Source: Mesaphorura yosii
Taxonomy: Eukaryota > Arthropoda > Collembola > Poduromorpha > Tullbergiidae
Reading direction: 5' to 3'
DNA length: 64,000 nt
Assembly: GCA_009869945.1 (NCBI GenBank)
Contig: WIXG01000355.1
Coordinates: 1-64,000 of the forward strand
Shown here: positions 40,801 to 58,370 of the stretch, in pieces
Position numbering within the stretch: the first letter of the stretch is position 1
Layout: each line of letters opens with the position of its first letter
Translations under genes and position numbers: made by a program
Notes under the pieces: generated by a model
Seen by the model: the letters and a program-made list of their open reading frames with translations, nothing else
What the model was told of the DNA's origin: nothing
Databases searched by the model: none

Positions 40801-43800
40801 AGTGTATGTACGAGTTGGAGGAAGAAGTATTTGACTATGAGGAGACGACTACTGAGGAGATGAGTACGACGGAGGAGATGAGCACTACCGAGATGGGGAC
40901 CACCACGGAGGAGGGACTCGGTACGACGACAGAGATGGGAGGGGCTACTGAGGAGAGTATGACCGGAGGAATGAGCACGACCGCCAGTGAGGGTACGACG
41001 ACGGAAGGATCAGGAAGCACCACAGAGAAAATGGAAGGGGACGCCATTGGGGCCCCCACAACGGAGGGGCTTGTGGGTGATGTGACCGATTCGCCCGCTG
41101 TGGAGACCACCACGATGGAGGACGCGACCACGACGGTTGGAACGACTACAGGGGCGGCGGAGGATGGTGAGGGAGAGGCTGCTCCGGCTGAGGAGGAGGG
41201 TGAAGCAGCTCCAGCCGAAGGTGAAGAGGAGGCTCCCGCTGAAGAAGATACCCCCACTGAAGACGAGGCTGCCCCCGCCGAGGAGGAATCCGAGCGCAGG
41301 AGAAGGAGGCGAAGCCCCGCCCGCAAACACCCACGCTCCGGCCGCCACCGGAGGCAGGACGAAGGGGAGGATGAAGATGATGAGGAGGATGATGAGAATG
41401 AAGAGGTTGGCCTAAGTGAGCCGGAGACGGAAGCTGTTGAGGGAGGAGACGCCGAGCCACCGCCGCCGGTAGAGGGAGAGGAGACAACGACAGAATCCTC
41501 CTCAACCACATCCACGATGGAGACGACCACGACTGAAGTGGAGACAACACCCGACTACGACCAGGAGAGGGAGCTCGCGAGTGAGGTGGGGGAGGCGCCG
41601 GTAGAGGAGACGACGGTGGGTGGGTCGACAACCTCAACGGAGGCTGGCACGACCACCGCCATGATGGGGACGAGCACCGCCGCCGGTCAAGAAGGTGAAG
41701 CGACAACGGAAGGAGGCGAGCACACCACTACAGGTGCCTCGACTGGGGCGCCGAGCACGACGAGCCAAGTCCCTACCACAACGGAGTCCCCCACAACAAC
41801 GGAGCCCCCCACAACAACAACTGAAGAGCCCTCCACCTCCACCACCACCGAACCCTACTACGACTTCACCGACGCCCCACTCCCACTCTGCACCCCTCCT
41901 CCTGTAAACTGCACAACAACCAAATACGGATGCTGCCCAGATTCACTCACCCCCGCCCGGGGCCCATTTGCCTCCGGGTGTGTTACCCCAAAAACTTGCA
42001 ATGAAACTAAATATGGGTGCTGTGACGACGGGGTGACGGTGGCGAGAAACACGAGGAAGGTTGGGTGCCCTCGTATTGACTGTAGGAAGACTCTGTTTGG
42101 GTGCTGTAAGGACGGGAAGAGGGCGAGATTAGTTAGCACGGAATCGGATGTTGGGTGTGAGTTCATGGCGGAGTGTTTGAAGAGGAGGTGGGTTGGGTTA
42201 TACTCACTTTATCACCTATACCTACTTATAATTATACTCACTTATGCTTAGACTCACTCATACTCACTCATACTTATACACACTCAGGTTCGGCTGCTGC
42301 CCAGACGGCTCCACCCCAGCTCGGGGCCCTGATAATAAAGGCTGCCCGCCACCACCCCCGGGCCCCTGCCATGAGTCACAGTTTGGGTGCTGCCCCGAGC
42401 AGAAGAAGGCGGCGTCGGGACCGGGGTATGCTGGATGTAAGGAGATTAACAAGAAGAATTGTGTTAAATCCTGGTTTGGGTGCTGTTCGAGTGATAACAA
42501 GACGGCTGCGTTGGGACCGAGGTGAGACTATATATGGGGGTCTATAGGTGAGGGGAGTACTTTAGTAATTTGCTTATAGACAAGAGGGCTGCCCACCCGC
42601 GTGCAAGTTCTCCGAGCACGGATGCTGTGCGGACGAGCAGACTCCAGCGCATGGGCCTAATAAAGAAGGATGTTGTCTTCAGTCGCGATGGGGTTGCTGC
42701 GAGGACAACGTTGTGGAGGCGAAGGGACCGAGGGGGGAGGGTGAGCTGTTAACCTAACCTAACACTTGCACAGTTCACACTAAACACTCGCATTCCTAGG
42801 CTGCAACTGCACCTCCTCCCCGCACGGCTGCTGCCCTGACAACGTAACCCCCGCTCGTGGCCCTAATAATGATGGGTGTGGATGTAAATACACTGAGCAT
42901 GGGTGCTGTGCCGATGGGTGGACGGAGGCTCCAGGGGTGAATGGGACTGGGTGCACATGTTCTAGTTCAGAGTTCGGGTGCTGCGAGGACGGGATTCGGG
43001 AGGCAACTGGGGTGGGAGGGGAGGGTGAGTAGATTTTCTTTAATTTTCTATTGATTTTCCATCCCCGCTAACTCTCATAAAACCCAATCTCCTAGGCTGC
43101 GGCTGCTCCTCAACCCCGCACGGCTGCTGCTCCGACAACCGGACACCAGCCCCGGAACCCCCCGCCGTATGCCCCTGCTCCAGTTCATTATACGGCTGCT
43201 GCCCGGATGGCGTAATAGAAGCCACCGGCCCCGACTTCCAAGGATGCGAGTTGCAGCTCCCGAAGCCAGGCGAGATCTGCCATCTAGACAAAGAGAGGGG
43301 GAGTTGCAGGAACTTTACAGTCAAATGGTTCTTTGACATGGAGTATGGGGGATGTTCGAGGTTTTGGTATGGGGGATGTGATGGGAATGCGAATAGGTGA
43401 GTCCTCAGGAATTGAGATGGACTAACCTGAGACCCGGTCCAAGTAAATGCTAATCCCTTATTCTCCTAGATTCCCCTCCCAGGAGCAGTGCAAATCAGTA
43501 TGTGTGGAGCCTGAGGGAAGAGACGCCTGTTCTCTCCCCCCCGTCTCCGGGCCCTGCGAGGGGTACTTTCCCTCGTGGTACTACGACAATAAAAGGGAAT
43601 TATGCCACCAGTTCAAGTATGGAGGGTGTTTAGGCAACAACAACAGGTTCAAATCGAGGGAGGAGTGCGAAGTTAGCTGCGTAGTGGATGAGAGGGTTGG
43701 TGAGTGGGTGGGGATGCGGTAGCAGCCCTATATTTCTAAAAACCCTTCAAAGCGTCCTAATTTCACCGCCCCCGTTTATTAAATGTAGACGCCTGCGACG

Positions 43801-46800
43801 CGCCACTCACACCGGGCCCCTGCAAAGGGAACTACACTCGGTTTTACTACAACAAAGAGTCTGAGAAATGTGAGCAGTTTGTATTTGGGGGCTGCAAAGG
43901 GAACCTGAATAACTTCCTAACGGAGGAGGAGTGCGCACAAAGGTGCAAGTCGGAGGGGAGGAGGAGGGGTGAGTTTCCTGTCGAGTGGCTCCAGCCACGA
44001 GGCCCTTCTGATCTGTAGCTGCAGTTTTGTCCTGTCTCGCCCCACGTGTCCGTCTGTACAAGGCTTTCAATGTGCAATGTGCGTGCGCAGATGCGAACAC
44101 GAGCTATGAAGACGACGAGGCTTTGGAGGAAATTAGGAACCCGACGCTGAATGAGATTTTGTTGGAGGGACTCAACGACGGTATTCATTAGCTTTTACTC
44201 GTGCTTCTTCTTCTGAATTGCCTGCATTCTGCCTCATCACCAAAACTCCATAGAAAAAGTCTTGCTTGACACTCTTGCCAAATCGCAATGGAAACACTCT
44301 GAAACCCACCCCTGTCTTCCATATAGACTCCTGCTTCCTTCCACCTACCCCCGGCCACTGCTCTGAGAAGCTCCCCCGCTGGCACTACGACAGTCGTGAG
44401 TCAAGATGTGTTCCATTCTATTACGGTGGTTGTGGGGGGAACGGGAACCGTTTCAGGACTTTAGAGGAGTGTGAAAGAACGTGTCCGGCGGCTTTATTGG
44501 GTGAGTACTCTTCTCAACTTTCTGTTACCCACAACTAATTCCCGTCCCCTCTCTTTGACAGCCACCAACGACTGCCAACACCCCCCTTCTATAGGGGAGT
44601 GCGCTGCTTACACTGAGCGCTTTTACTACGATAACTATGAGCAGAGGTGTAAAGCTTTCGTTTATAGTGGGTGTGGTGGGAATTCAAACAATTTCCTGCA
44701 GATTGACGAGTGTAGGTACAAGTGTGAGAATCGGGTCCAGCCTGTGGTGGAGGAGTTTAGGGAGGGTGAGTGCAATGAACCCTTTCTTTAACGGCTCTTG
44801 ACTTTAATCTCTTCAGTTTTGACAACCACCCTTTTTTGTTCCCCAACAGCCCACTGCGCCCTCCCCCCCTCCGCCCCCGGCCACTGCACCGAGCAGCTCA
44901 TCAAGTGGACTTATGATAGTTCGGATGGTGTATGCAAACAATTCCGCTACTCTGGTTGCGGGGGGAACGGGAATAGATTTGACGATAGGTTTGAGTGCGA
45001 GGAGAAGTGTGGCGGGAGTCAGGGTGAGTAGTCTTCCTTCTTTTAGATGTAGTTGGAGGCCAGTTTCTATTCCTCGATGCTTGTCAAATCTAGACATTTG
45101 CTCACTCCCAACAACCCCCGGCCCCTGTCCCGGCTCCTTCCCGCAGTACGCCTACAACCCCCACACGGACTCCTGCTCTCCGTTCCTGTACACGGGGTGT
45201 GGGGGGAACGGGAACCGGTTCGACTCTCAGTCTGAGTGTGAGAGAAGGTGCGTTAAGGAACAGCGGGGGCATCAGGAGGCGGAGTGGGAGAGGAGAAGAG
45301 AAGAAGAGGAGAGGAGGAGAGAGGAGGAGAGGAGAAGGGAAGAAGAGAGGAGGAGGGAAGACGAAAGAAGAGATCCCTGCTCCCTTCCCCCCCTCACCGG
45401 CCCCTGCCGGGCTTCGATTCCCCGTTACTATTACAATGGAGTGGAGTGCTTGCAGTTCACTTATGGGGGCTGCCAGGGGAACGAAAATAACTTTGAAACC
45501 ATCCAAGAGTGTAATGCTCGCTGCTCCGCCTGTCCCCGTCCCGACTGCACCCACTGCCAGTACGGTGTAGAAAACTACTGGGACGGTGTTTGCCAGCGGT
45601 GCAGGTGCAGCAGCAGCTCAGGAGGGTGCGATGGTGTACGGTGCAGGCCGGGAGAAGAATGCATTGAGGAGGGTGGTGCGGTTGGGTGCAGGGGTGAGTC
45701 TGCTCTAACTTCCTATTGAAAGGCCACATGAAGTCTCTTTTTGCGTTGTTCCAACTTTGTTCCGCCTTTGCTCTCCCCGCAGCAATCACCCCTTCTGCAG
45801 GAGAAGACGAGCCCCACCCGGGCGACTGCCCCCTCCCCTCCTCTGGCCCAACCATAGGCCTCTGCGTCCAATCCTGCTCCTCCGACGCAGACTGCTCTCC
45901 ACTACTAAAATGCTGCTTCAACGGGTGTGGAACTTCATGCATAGCTCCCGTCGCCCCTCGTCAGGGGGTCAGCCCACGCCTGGTCTCAATAACACCAAGT
46001 CCACTCAAATTAGAAGAGGGGGGTTTAGGCGTACTCCAGTGCGTCTTCAGTGGGGATCCCACCCCAGTGATCAATTGGAGGAGGGGTGAGGAGGTTATTA
46101 CGGGGGAGAGTGGGCGGTACAGGAAGCTGGATGAGACGAGGCTGCAGATTATTGGACTGGGGAAGGATGATGCAGGGGATTGGCGGTGTAGTGGGGGGAA
46201 TGGAGTGGGGGAGGACGTGTCAGGAACTATAAGGGTGGAGGTGGAGGGTAAGTCTTTTAAAAAATTTTTAAGAGTTTTTTAAGGGTCGGACCACTTGCAA
46301 GGCTTTTTTCTAATATGTGTCTTTTCTCATCTCTCGCAGAGCCCCCCGCTCCCACCCCCGCCGACATCATCCCATCCACCCCACTCGACACTCTAATCGC
46401 CCATTTACATGAACCCGCCAGCCTCCGCTGCTTCAGCGTGGGCTACCCCCGACCGTCCGTGACGTGGTGGCGGGGCGAGCGGATGCTGCCATTTTCATCA
46501 GAGAGGTTCGAGCAATTGAGGGACTTTAGCCTCCTCATCCGCCTCGTAGCATTGAGGGACTTGGGACCTTATACATGCCAAGCTTATAATGGACTGGGGA
46601 GGGCGGCGAGTTGGACGGTGACTGTCAAAGCTGTTGGGGAGGCGGATCGGTTGGAGGGGGAGGACAGGGTCTGGGGAGAGTATTTGGTGGGGGAGGAGGA
46701 GGGAGGTGGAAGAACGCCAGTTGTGAGGCCCGAGACGCGACCCCAGCCGGGGGTGAATTATTTGGTCCCGTTGAGGGCGAGTATCCGACCTCTTGCTGGG

Positions 46801-47798
46801 AGTACTTTTCCGTTGGGGGCGGAGCTTGAGCTAAATTGTGTTGTGGAGGGGTTTCCTCCTGCTAACAGTATCAAATGGATGAGGGATGGAGTGGAGTTGG
46901 AGGGAGAGGGGGAGACTACGCTGGTCTTGAATGGGACGAAGAGGGAGGACGCGGGGGCGTATCACTGCCGGGTGGAGAACGAGTACGGGGCAACGGAGAG
47001 CAATCGGGTTGAGATGCGGTTTGAGGGTGAGATGGGGACTTTTTTGTGGGGGGCGGAGCCCGAAAGTGGGCGTGTCCAAGTTCGATTACAAGTCTGTTGA
47101 GGACTCGGCTCCCTCCACGCCTCGCCCACAAATTGGTAGGGTCGGGCTGCCTGGAGGGAGCCGAGTGGGGTAGTTTTCTTCGCCGCGGAGGGAATGAGGA
47201 GGGCGGAGCCCGACCGTTCCCGCAGCCACTTTTAACATGGGTGTTTCCATGGGAAATTTTGATTAAATTGCACGTGTGCTGAGAACCCGACTCGGCGCTA
47301 AGCATCCTCTGCTCCTCGCCAACATATTGTTCGGGGCGAGGGTCAAAATACCCTCTTATAAAGAGTCTGTTCGTGGGGACGGGCAGGTCGGGGTTAGTGT
47401 CTTCCGCCATAGGCGGTTTCTAGTGTCTTACCGCGGAAGACAGTCCACTTTTAGCGGCACGCAACTACTGCGGAGTGAAGGATTCGAGTGGTCGAGCTCC
47501 CCTCGACTCGTTCACAACGCCCTCTCACCTATCTTTTGTAGGGATCACCGTCCACCCCAACTGCACCGACATTCCCATCCTCGCCAATTGCAAGTTAATA
47601 GTTCGTGGAGGCTACTGCCAGAATCCGTACTACTCGCGCTTCTGCTGCCACTCTTGTACGATGGCCGGGCAATTACCTGTGTGGGGACCGCATCTGGAGG
47701 CGGGATATCTGGGAAGGACGAGCGGCGGCAGTGGAAGGAGGCAACCATCAGCAAGTGCAGCTGGAGGCAGGAGCTGGTACAGGGAGAACGAGGTTTAG
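37831..47798 (+). CDS. Ppn: Papilin (extracellular matrix, ADAMTS-like)
   Basis: Twenty-two exons close in frame to 2515 residues: 37831-37926, 37990-38189, 38509-38788, 38915-39119, 39219-39651, 39713-39938, 40003-40185, 40245-42187, 42288-42521, 42580-42740, 42800-43024, 43096-43396, 43470-43699, 43789-43968, 44091-44180, 44327-44500, 44562-44765, 44850-45023, 45094-45693, 45783-46247, 46340-47026, 47542-47798. Order: signal peptide; TSP1; ADAMTS Cys-rich and spacer; about six more TSP1; a Thr/Glu-rich mucin-like block (about 735-1125); repeated YGCCPDG cassettes; eight Kunitz domains (from about 1460); a Cys-rich block like antistasin; WAP; three Ig; C-terminal PLAC. This is the papilin layout, a basement-membrane protein that inhibits ADAMTS proteinases. 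Almost every small domain is its own exon, mostly in phase 1, so domains can be duplicated or skipped without frame loss. Confidence 0.93.
38199..38400 (+). repeat. Intronic fold-back element, copy b
   Basis: Lies in papilin intron 2. Its left part is bounded by perfect 16-nt inverted repeats at 38208-38223 and 38262-38277, matching the GACTCGTTCACGACGC end found in the other copies, followed by CCGCCTTCGGTGG. Confidence 0.75.
47090..47535 (+). repeat. Intronic fold-back element, copy c
   Basis: Fills most of the last papilin intron (47027-47541). It shares ATTAAATTGCACGT, GCGCTAAGC, the ACCCTCT..AAGAG block, CCGCCATAGGCGG and the terminal GACTCGTTCACAACGCC with copy a, in the same orientation. 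Its first part (ACTCGGCT...CCTCGCCCACAAATT) resembles copy d. Confidence 0.75.
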
Positions 47799-47860
47799 GA
47801 CTTGGGATTTGGCTGCAATTATACAGATTTGATACGGACTTGTAACTCGAGTTCCTCTTT

Positions 47861-47866
47861 AATAAA
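47861..47866 (+). terminator. Papilin polyA signal
   Basis: AATAAA 63 bp after the papilin stop. Confidence 0.65.
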
Positions 47867-49125
47867 AGAAGTCTTTTCCATTTTGTGAAATACATCGGTC
47901 CCCTGATCTCTGCCTCATTTATTTCCCCTCATTCGCACCCTCTCGAAGAGTTTTCGCCTCAGGTGTGCCACAAGAACGAATTCGCAGCCGCCTTTGTCCC
48001 TGGCTGCTGTCGAAACCGAGCACGCACGTCTCCGCACCCATCCGGTAGATGTCTCCCGCAGCACGAAGGAGATGCCTCGGAACGAGTACCAAGTCAATTC
48101 ATCCACCGGTCGCCGCAGAAACACATTCTGAGGATTCTACCGCTGCTGCTGAGAATTACAGACTCTTCGCATACAATTCTCGTTCCGACCTATTTGCTAC
48201 GCCGTTGCCACGGGAAACTGTGGAATTCTGCGAGCGCCACTGCAGCGGGTTGTTTTCTTTCACCAATTTCGACTGAAATTCGGCCTTTTTCATTTTCCAA
48301 GTTCGCTGTCACGACCGCGTTCCATGCAGAAAAAAATGCGGCCGGCAATAGTTTAGAGCTCATCAAAGTGCACCGAGAGTGCACAGCTTATAAATGTATG
48401 TGCAGGTCTAAAGCGGATTATCCTCATTACCACCACGGCCACGGCAGTCGTAGTCATGTTTCTAGTAATTCACAGTCCCATTTCAATCCATATACAGAGA
48501 AAGAGAATAGGAGAGACACTGCTCTTCGAAAGAGAGGGGAGGAAGCCGTCAATCAATCAACGTCAGAAGCAGCAGAAAATAGGAGAGGAATTCTATCGTG
48601 GCTGTGAGTGACAGCCCTGTGCAAGTTTTGAGTTTGTATTTGTGTTGTGCAGAGTCCGTCGTGGGTTTGCATCGAGCAACGGAGCAGCATCGAGCAAGAA
48701 AAAGAGAGGCTCAGCATTATAAGGGAAATAATTGCAGCAGCAGCGATCGGGCTGTCGAATCCCATTTGCAACGGCCGTCAATCATCCGGACGGCCGCTGC
48801 CCTGAGGAGGAGGGGCGAGTGAGAGCTGTCTGTGATGTGGTGTTGTAGAGGGGAGGAGCCACGCCTGCTTGTGAGCACAGTCGAGAGAGTGACTGTGAGA
48901 GCGGTTGCGAGCGAAGACCCGTGAATACCTTCGCTGCTGCTACACGACTCGGAAAAAATTCCGCACAACCTCTGCCACCAGCAGCAGATTTCGAGGGCCA
49001 CCACCACTCGCCAGTTCTTCAAAGAGGTTCAGTGAGTAAAGTGCTCGCAGCAAAAGTGAGTTTGCATCCCGCACGTGGACACTCTTTTGGACACTCTTTT
49101 TGGGCACTCAAGTATCCGTGGCGCA
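47867..49125 (+). promoter_or_regulatory. Upstream region and leader of homothorax
   Basis: No coding gene is seen. The last several hundred bases are GC-rich and purine/pyrimidine-structured and end at the first hth ATG. Two TGATTGAC cores on the minus strand (48549-48556 and 48777-48784) match the Exd/Pbx-Meis composite site. Confidence 0.45.
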
Positions 49126-54674
<5,549 letters not shown>

Positions 54675-54844
54675 TTAGTTTGTAAACGCATTTCTAGTAC
54701 TTTTATGTGTACGCCCGAATTCCTAATTATTGTCTTAGTTACTGTACAGTACGTCGAGAAATCGCTGATTGCGAGAGTTGTTTGTGATACGCGATTGACT
54801 ACCTTTTGAGAGAGAATTTCGGATGACCCCGAGAGTATCGGTGG

Positions 54845-54850
54845 AATAAA
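54845..54850 (+). terminator. hth polyA signal
   Basis: AATAAA about 170 bp after the homothorax stop. Confidence 0.6.
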
Positions 54851-55635
54851 CCTTGACACTTACGACTTCATTTCTTTCTTGCCGTCTCTTTTCGATTTCT
54901 CATACTCATCCGGGACTAGCTCGTCGTTTAGAAAAGGGCCCGGGCGGTGGACGCGGGCCCGGGAATTTTCTGCAGCTGAGAGACAAACCCTCGGCCGGGA
55001 TCTCTGAATGCGGCTGGAAGTGGTGAGAGTTCTGCAGCAGCAGTAGCAGCAGCGTGGAGGGTTGCGAGCTGCAACAAGAGACAAGGGCTGCAATTTTTCC
55101 CGGGCGACGAACCGGGCAGCAGCAGCTCTCTCGTTAATCACACTACATTTCTCTGTGCTTGCGGTGGTGGGGGAGGAAAAGTGCAGCGAGCAGTGAGAGC
55201 AACTCCCTCAGAGACGGGGAGAGTGTGAGTGACAGGCATCGGCCCGGGCAGACTTTCACCCTCTCCGCGAAAGCATAAACTGTAGTGAGCCGTGCTGTAG
55301 ACGTCAATCAAGCGCAATGGAGAGGAGCGCCACCTACCGAGAGTGGATCGAGGTTTTTGCACTTTTCTGTACGAGCTGCTTCATGAGCTGCTGCCTGGGC
55401 AATGGAATCTTGACACATGAAAGAAGAACTTGGAGTAAATGTATTCCCCAAACTCAGAACCGTGGGAAATTCCCCACCAGTAAAGAAGCCCTCCAAGGGG
55501 GCGACCACTCGGATTTAAATCAATTCCTCCAAACTCGGTCTTTAATATCATTACCATGAACGGCGTGGGGGCGCGTAATATTGCAGAGCGTTAATCACAA
55601 GGCGAATCATAAATAAATTATAGTTTAATCTACAG
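54851..55635. other. Intergenic, no gene seen
   Basis: Short frames on both strands without motifs. TGATTGACGT on the minus strand at 55310-55301 is another Exd/Meis-like core. Confidence 0.4.
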
Positions 55636-56766
55636 TCACACATCATAATCTAATCTCTCCTCCAGTCTCCCACCTCCCTCTGAGGACCTGCATGGCAGCA
55701 GCCACATAAACACAGGCCCCCTCCCACAAACCTCCCCTAGCAACTGCATCTTTGGCTTTGGTTGGGGAAGATGTCTTGGAACGTGTTGCTGCGAATGATG
55801 ATGGGAGTGTCTGTTCTTGACCTGTGGGGGGAGAAAAGACGGTGAGGCAACACAAAAAAGATTAACAAAGAGAAAACTCACGTGTTCCACCGCCGTCTCA
55901 TCGCTGAAAACAGCCGATAACTGGTCAATCATGATCGCCAGCACAAACATCCCAAACAGCAAAGACTCGAGGACGAGGAGTACAGAGTGGAGACTGTCAT
56001 GGAGAATAAATTAGAAATTGGCTATTAAAACCATCTCGAATTCTACAACTCACATCTTGCTCTGCCTCCCCATCAAATCCTTTGGGCAATAATCACACTC
56101 TGCTGAAACGGTCCAGCTCCAAATTACTAGAGCAGAGGCGTAGACCGATAGCACTCCAACATAGAATAAGAACTGGATAAAGTACTTTTGGTTGTACTCG
56201 CCTACACAGTTGTTGATCCTGGATTTTTGGAAAAGGATGTTTAATTTACCCACGCAGCTCCCGTGTAAGCCGGCTTTAATTATAAGGATAGTCTTACCAC
56301 GGACAATGATGGTCCATCCTCCTCACGCACCTCTTGCATATTCTGCAGTGGTGTGCGCGTGGAGGGCGATAAATATCGCAGCGAGTGCAGAGCGTCCAGG
56401 AGGGGGAGGGAGGGGGTTTTTCTTGGTCTCCTGCGTGAAAAACAGAGGTTTGGGAGTCTGATTTGGAGGGCTTAGAAACCCAGGTTAATAGTACTCACCC
56501 CTCTCCACCGCATCCACTCCACCGCCAGGGCGCACCAGCTCCACCAACCCCGGATCAGACACCACCGCCCTCCCGTGACTCAAAAGTACTAGAAGTACTA
56601 TCAAATTATAGACAACTGCGTGCCCTGTCCCCCAAAGACTGTCATAATAGTTTATAAGAACAATCCACTTTATGACGACGTAGTCTGAGTAGAGAACAGC
56701 TCCGTAAGTTATTAGAATGCAGATGAGGCCGCACGGGTCGGGGCGGAGGATGAGCCGGGGGGACAT
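55636..56766 (-). CDS. Palmitoyltransferase, ZDHHC3/7 (GODZ) type
   Basis: Five exons: 56766-56499, 56430-56298, 56218-56054, 55993-55882, 55821-55636; 287 residues. Four membrane segments are visible (for example [60 protein letters not shown]). Between the second and third is the Cys-rich domain [17 protein letters not shown], then [20 protein letters not shown] with the catalytic DHHC. The enzyme transfers palmitate from palmitoyl-CoA to protein cysteines in the Golgi. Length and the short His/Gln-rich tail fit ZDHHC3/7. The DHHC codons end at a splice junction in the next Trp codon. Confidence 0.92.
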
Positions 56767-56975
56767 CTTTGGTTAATTTACAGGGTGGTGGCTGGGGGTC
56801 GCCCAGAAACGGGGAATCGAGTTTTTTTGGATGAGTCGATGAAAATTAGTTTTTCTGCTCCCACTTTGAACTCTGCCACCAGCACACCATCACGAGGAAG
56901 AAAACTACTGCTGCAGATGCTCTGCAAAGACATACACTCAAGTAGTGCTTATTTCTACAATCACAGTAACGGTCC

Positions 56976-57048
56976 GCCCGGATAGCTCAGTCGGTAGAGC
57001 GTTAGGCTTTTAACCTAACGGTCCGGGGTTCGAGTCCCCGTTCGGGCG
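56976..57048 (+). tRNA. tRNA-Lys (anticodon UUU)
   Basis: A full cloverleaf can be drawn: 7-bp acceptor stem (GCCCGGA with TTCGGGC), D arm TAGCTCAGTCGGTAGAGC, anticodon loop CTTTTAA with TTT at 57009-57011, and T arm GGTTCGAGTCC. Discriminator base G. There is no intron and no encoded CCA. A run of T residues about 10 bp downstream can end polymerase III transcription. Confidence 0.97.
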
Positions 57049-57343
57049 GTGGTCCACTTTTTGCAATTTTTTTTCTTCTGTTTTTTGTTTTCTTGTGAGT
57101 TGAGAGCGGGTTTCCATGGAAAAATGACAAGTTTTGCGATTTGCACAGGATTTTTGTTTTCTTGCACGAATTTCAAAGTCATTTTGTCAGGGTAAATTTT
57201 TATTTCCCGAAAGAGGCCAAATTCTTGTACAGAGAATTGAAATTTCAATAGTAAAGAAAAGGTCATTCTAGTTATTCAGTTATATTGGGAGGGACCAGCC
57301 CCCCGCTTTTGTTCCATGAGTCGGTCCGGTCGCAAAATGTATC
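57049..57343. other. Short spacer, no gene seen
   Basis: T-rich tRNA downstream sequence and the 3' flank of the next gene on the minus strand. Confidence 0.4.
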
Positions 57344-58370
57344 TTAGTAGGTAGCGGCCTTCAGCAAGGCAGGTGCCGGTGCACTGTATCCATAGCTCTG
57401 AGGCAATGCAACCCTCTTCACAACATCCTCGTAGATGGGGACCTGGTGGATCTCCTCCCGAACTGATGGCACATCAATCGCGGTGGCGTACCCAGCGCGG
57501 ACGGAGGAGTCATAGGATACTTCGGTACGGAACTCGGGGACCTCTACAGTCTCGTAGTGAGTTTCTGGGACGCGGATCTGTCAACGAAAAAGAGTCATGG
57601 AAATGGGAATCAGAAACCCAACTTTTCAAAAAATTACTAAAAGTAACTCACATGATCGTAAACAGTCTCTGGGACGCGGATAGTTTCGTACTCTACTTTT
57701 GGGACTTGAATGATGCGCTGCTCCTCTGTTGGTACTTCGTACGATTCGTAACGTGTGAACGGGACTCGGATGACTTCCTCCTTGAAGTCTTGTACGGCAC
57801 GGGTCTCAGTCCTGGTGCCTGGGATGGTGATGACTTGGTCCTCATAAGACTGCTTAGTGATTGTTTCGTCGTGGTACTCAGTGCGGGGAACTGTTTCGTC
57901 TCTGCACAAGAGTAATTTAAGAGAGATTACTCCAGGTGTTGGCAAATAAACTCATTGTGACAGTGAATGTCTAAAACCACACCTGAATCCCTGCACAGCC
58001 CTCGTCTCCTGTCTTATGGTCTTGACCTGGTATGGGTTTCCTCTGATTTCCACTTGGGTTGGGTTGGCAACGGCCTCGGTGTGGACTTCCGGGATGCGGA
58101 GGACTTCGTTACGGTAGCCTGTCAACTCCCGGGAGTGGACTTCAGTGTACGCTGGTTCGGCGCGGATGGGGGCGGAGTACGGAGCTGCTTTTAGAGCTGG
58201 TGCGGAATAACCATAGCCTGAAGGGGCGCCGAGGGCGATGGAGGCGAGGGAAATGACGAGGATGATCTGTCGCAACATGGAATTAAAGAGATTCTGGTTA
58301 TTCCCGTGACAACACAACCTACCATGCTCCTATACTATGGACAAATCAAGGCGCGACTCACCGTCTTCAT
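57344..58370 (-). CDS. Secreted IRVP-repeat protein (matrix/cuticle-like)
   Basis: Four exons: 58370-58362 (9 nt, MKT), 58266-57983, 57901-57652, 57577-57344; 258 residues. A signal peptide spans the first intron (MKT-IILVISLASIALG). The mature protein is built from short repeats of the form RVPE/T-x-YE-x-V (IRVPETVYDH, IQVPKVEYET, VIRVPFTRYE, IRVPETHYET), flanked at both ends by YGYSAPAPAL-type segments like those of arthropod cuticle proteins. No cysteine-rich domain and no enzyme motif. The function is unknown; secretion into cuticle or another extracellular matrix is inferred from composition. Confidence 0.75.

Noticed and set aside
40835-41530. Long minus-strand frame rich in Ser and Val
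   Set aside because: Antisense shadow of the Thr/Glu-rich mucin block of papilin.
47276-47845. 189-codon plus-strand frame over the end of papilin
   Set aside because: It reads through the fold-back element and the last papilin exon in the wrong phase; the PLAC domain is only read in the phase-1 frame.
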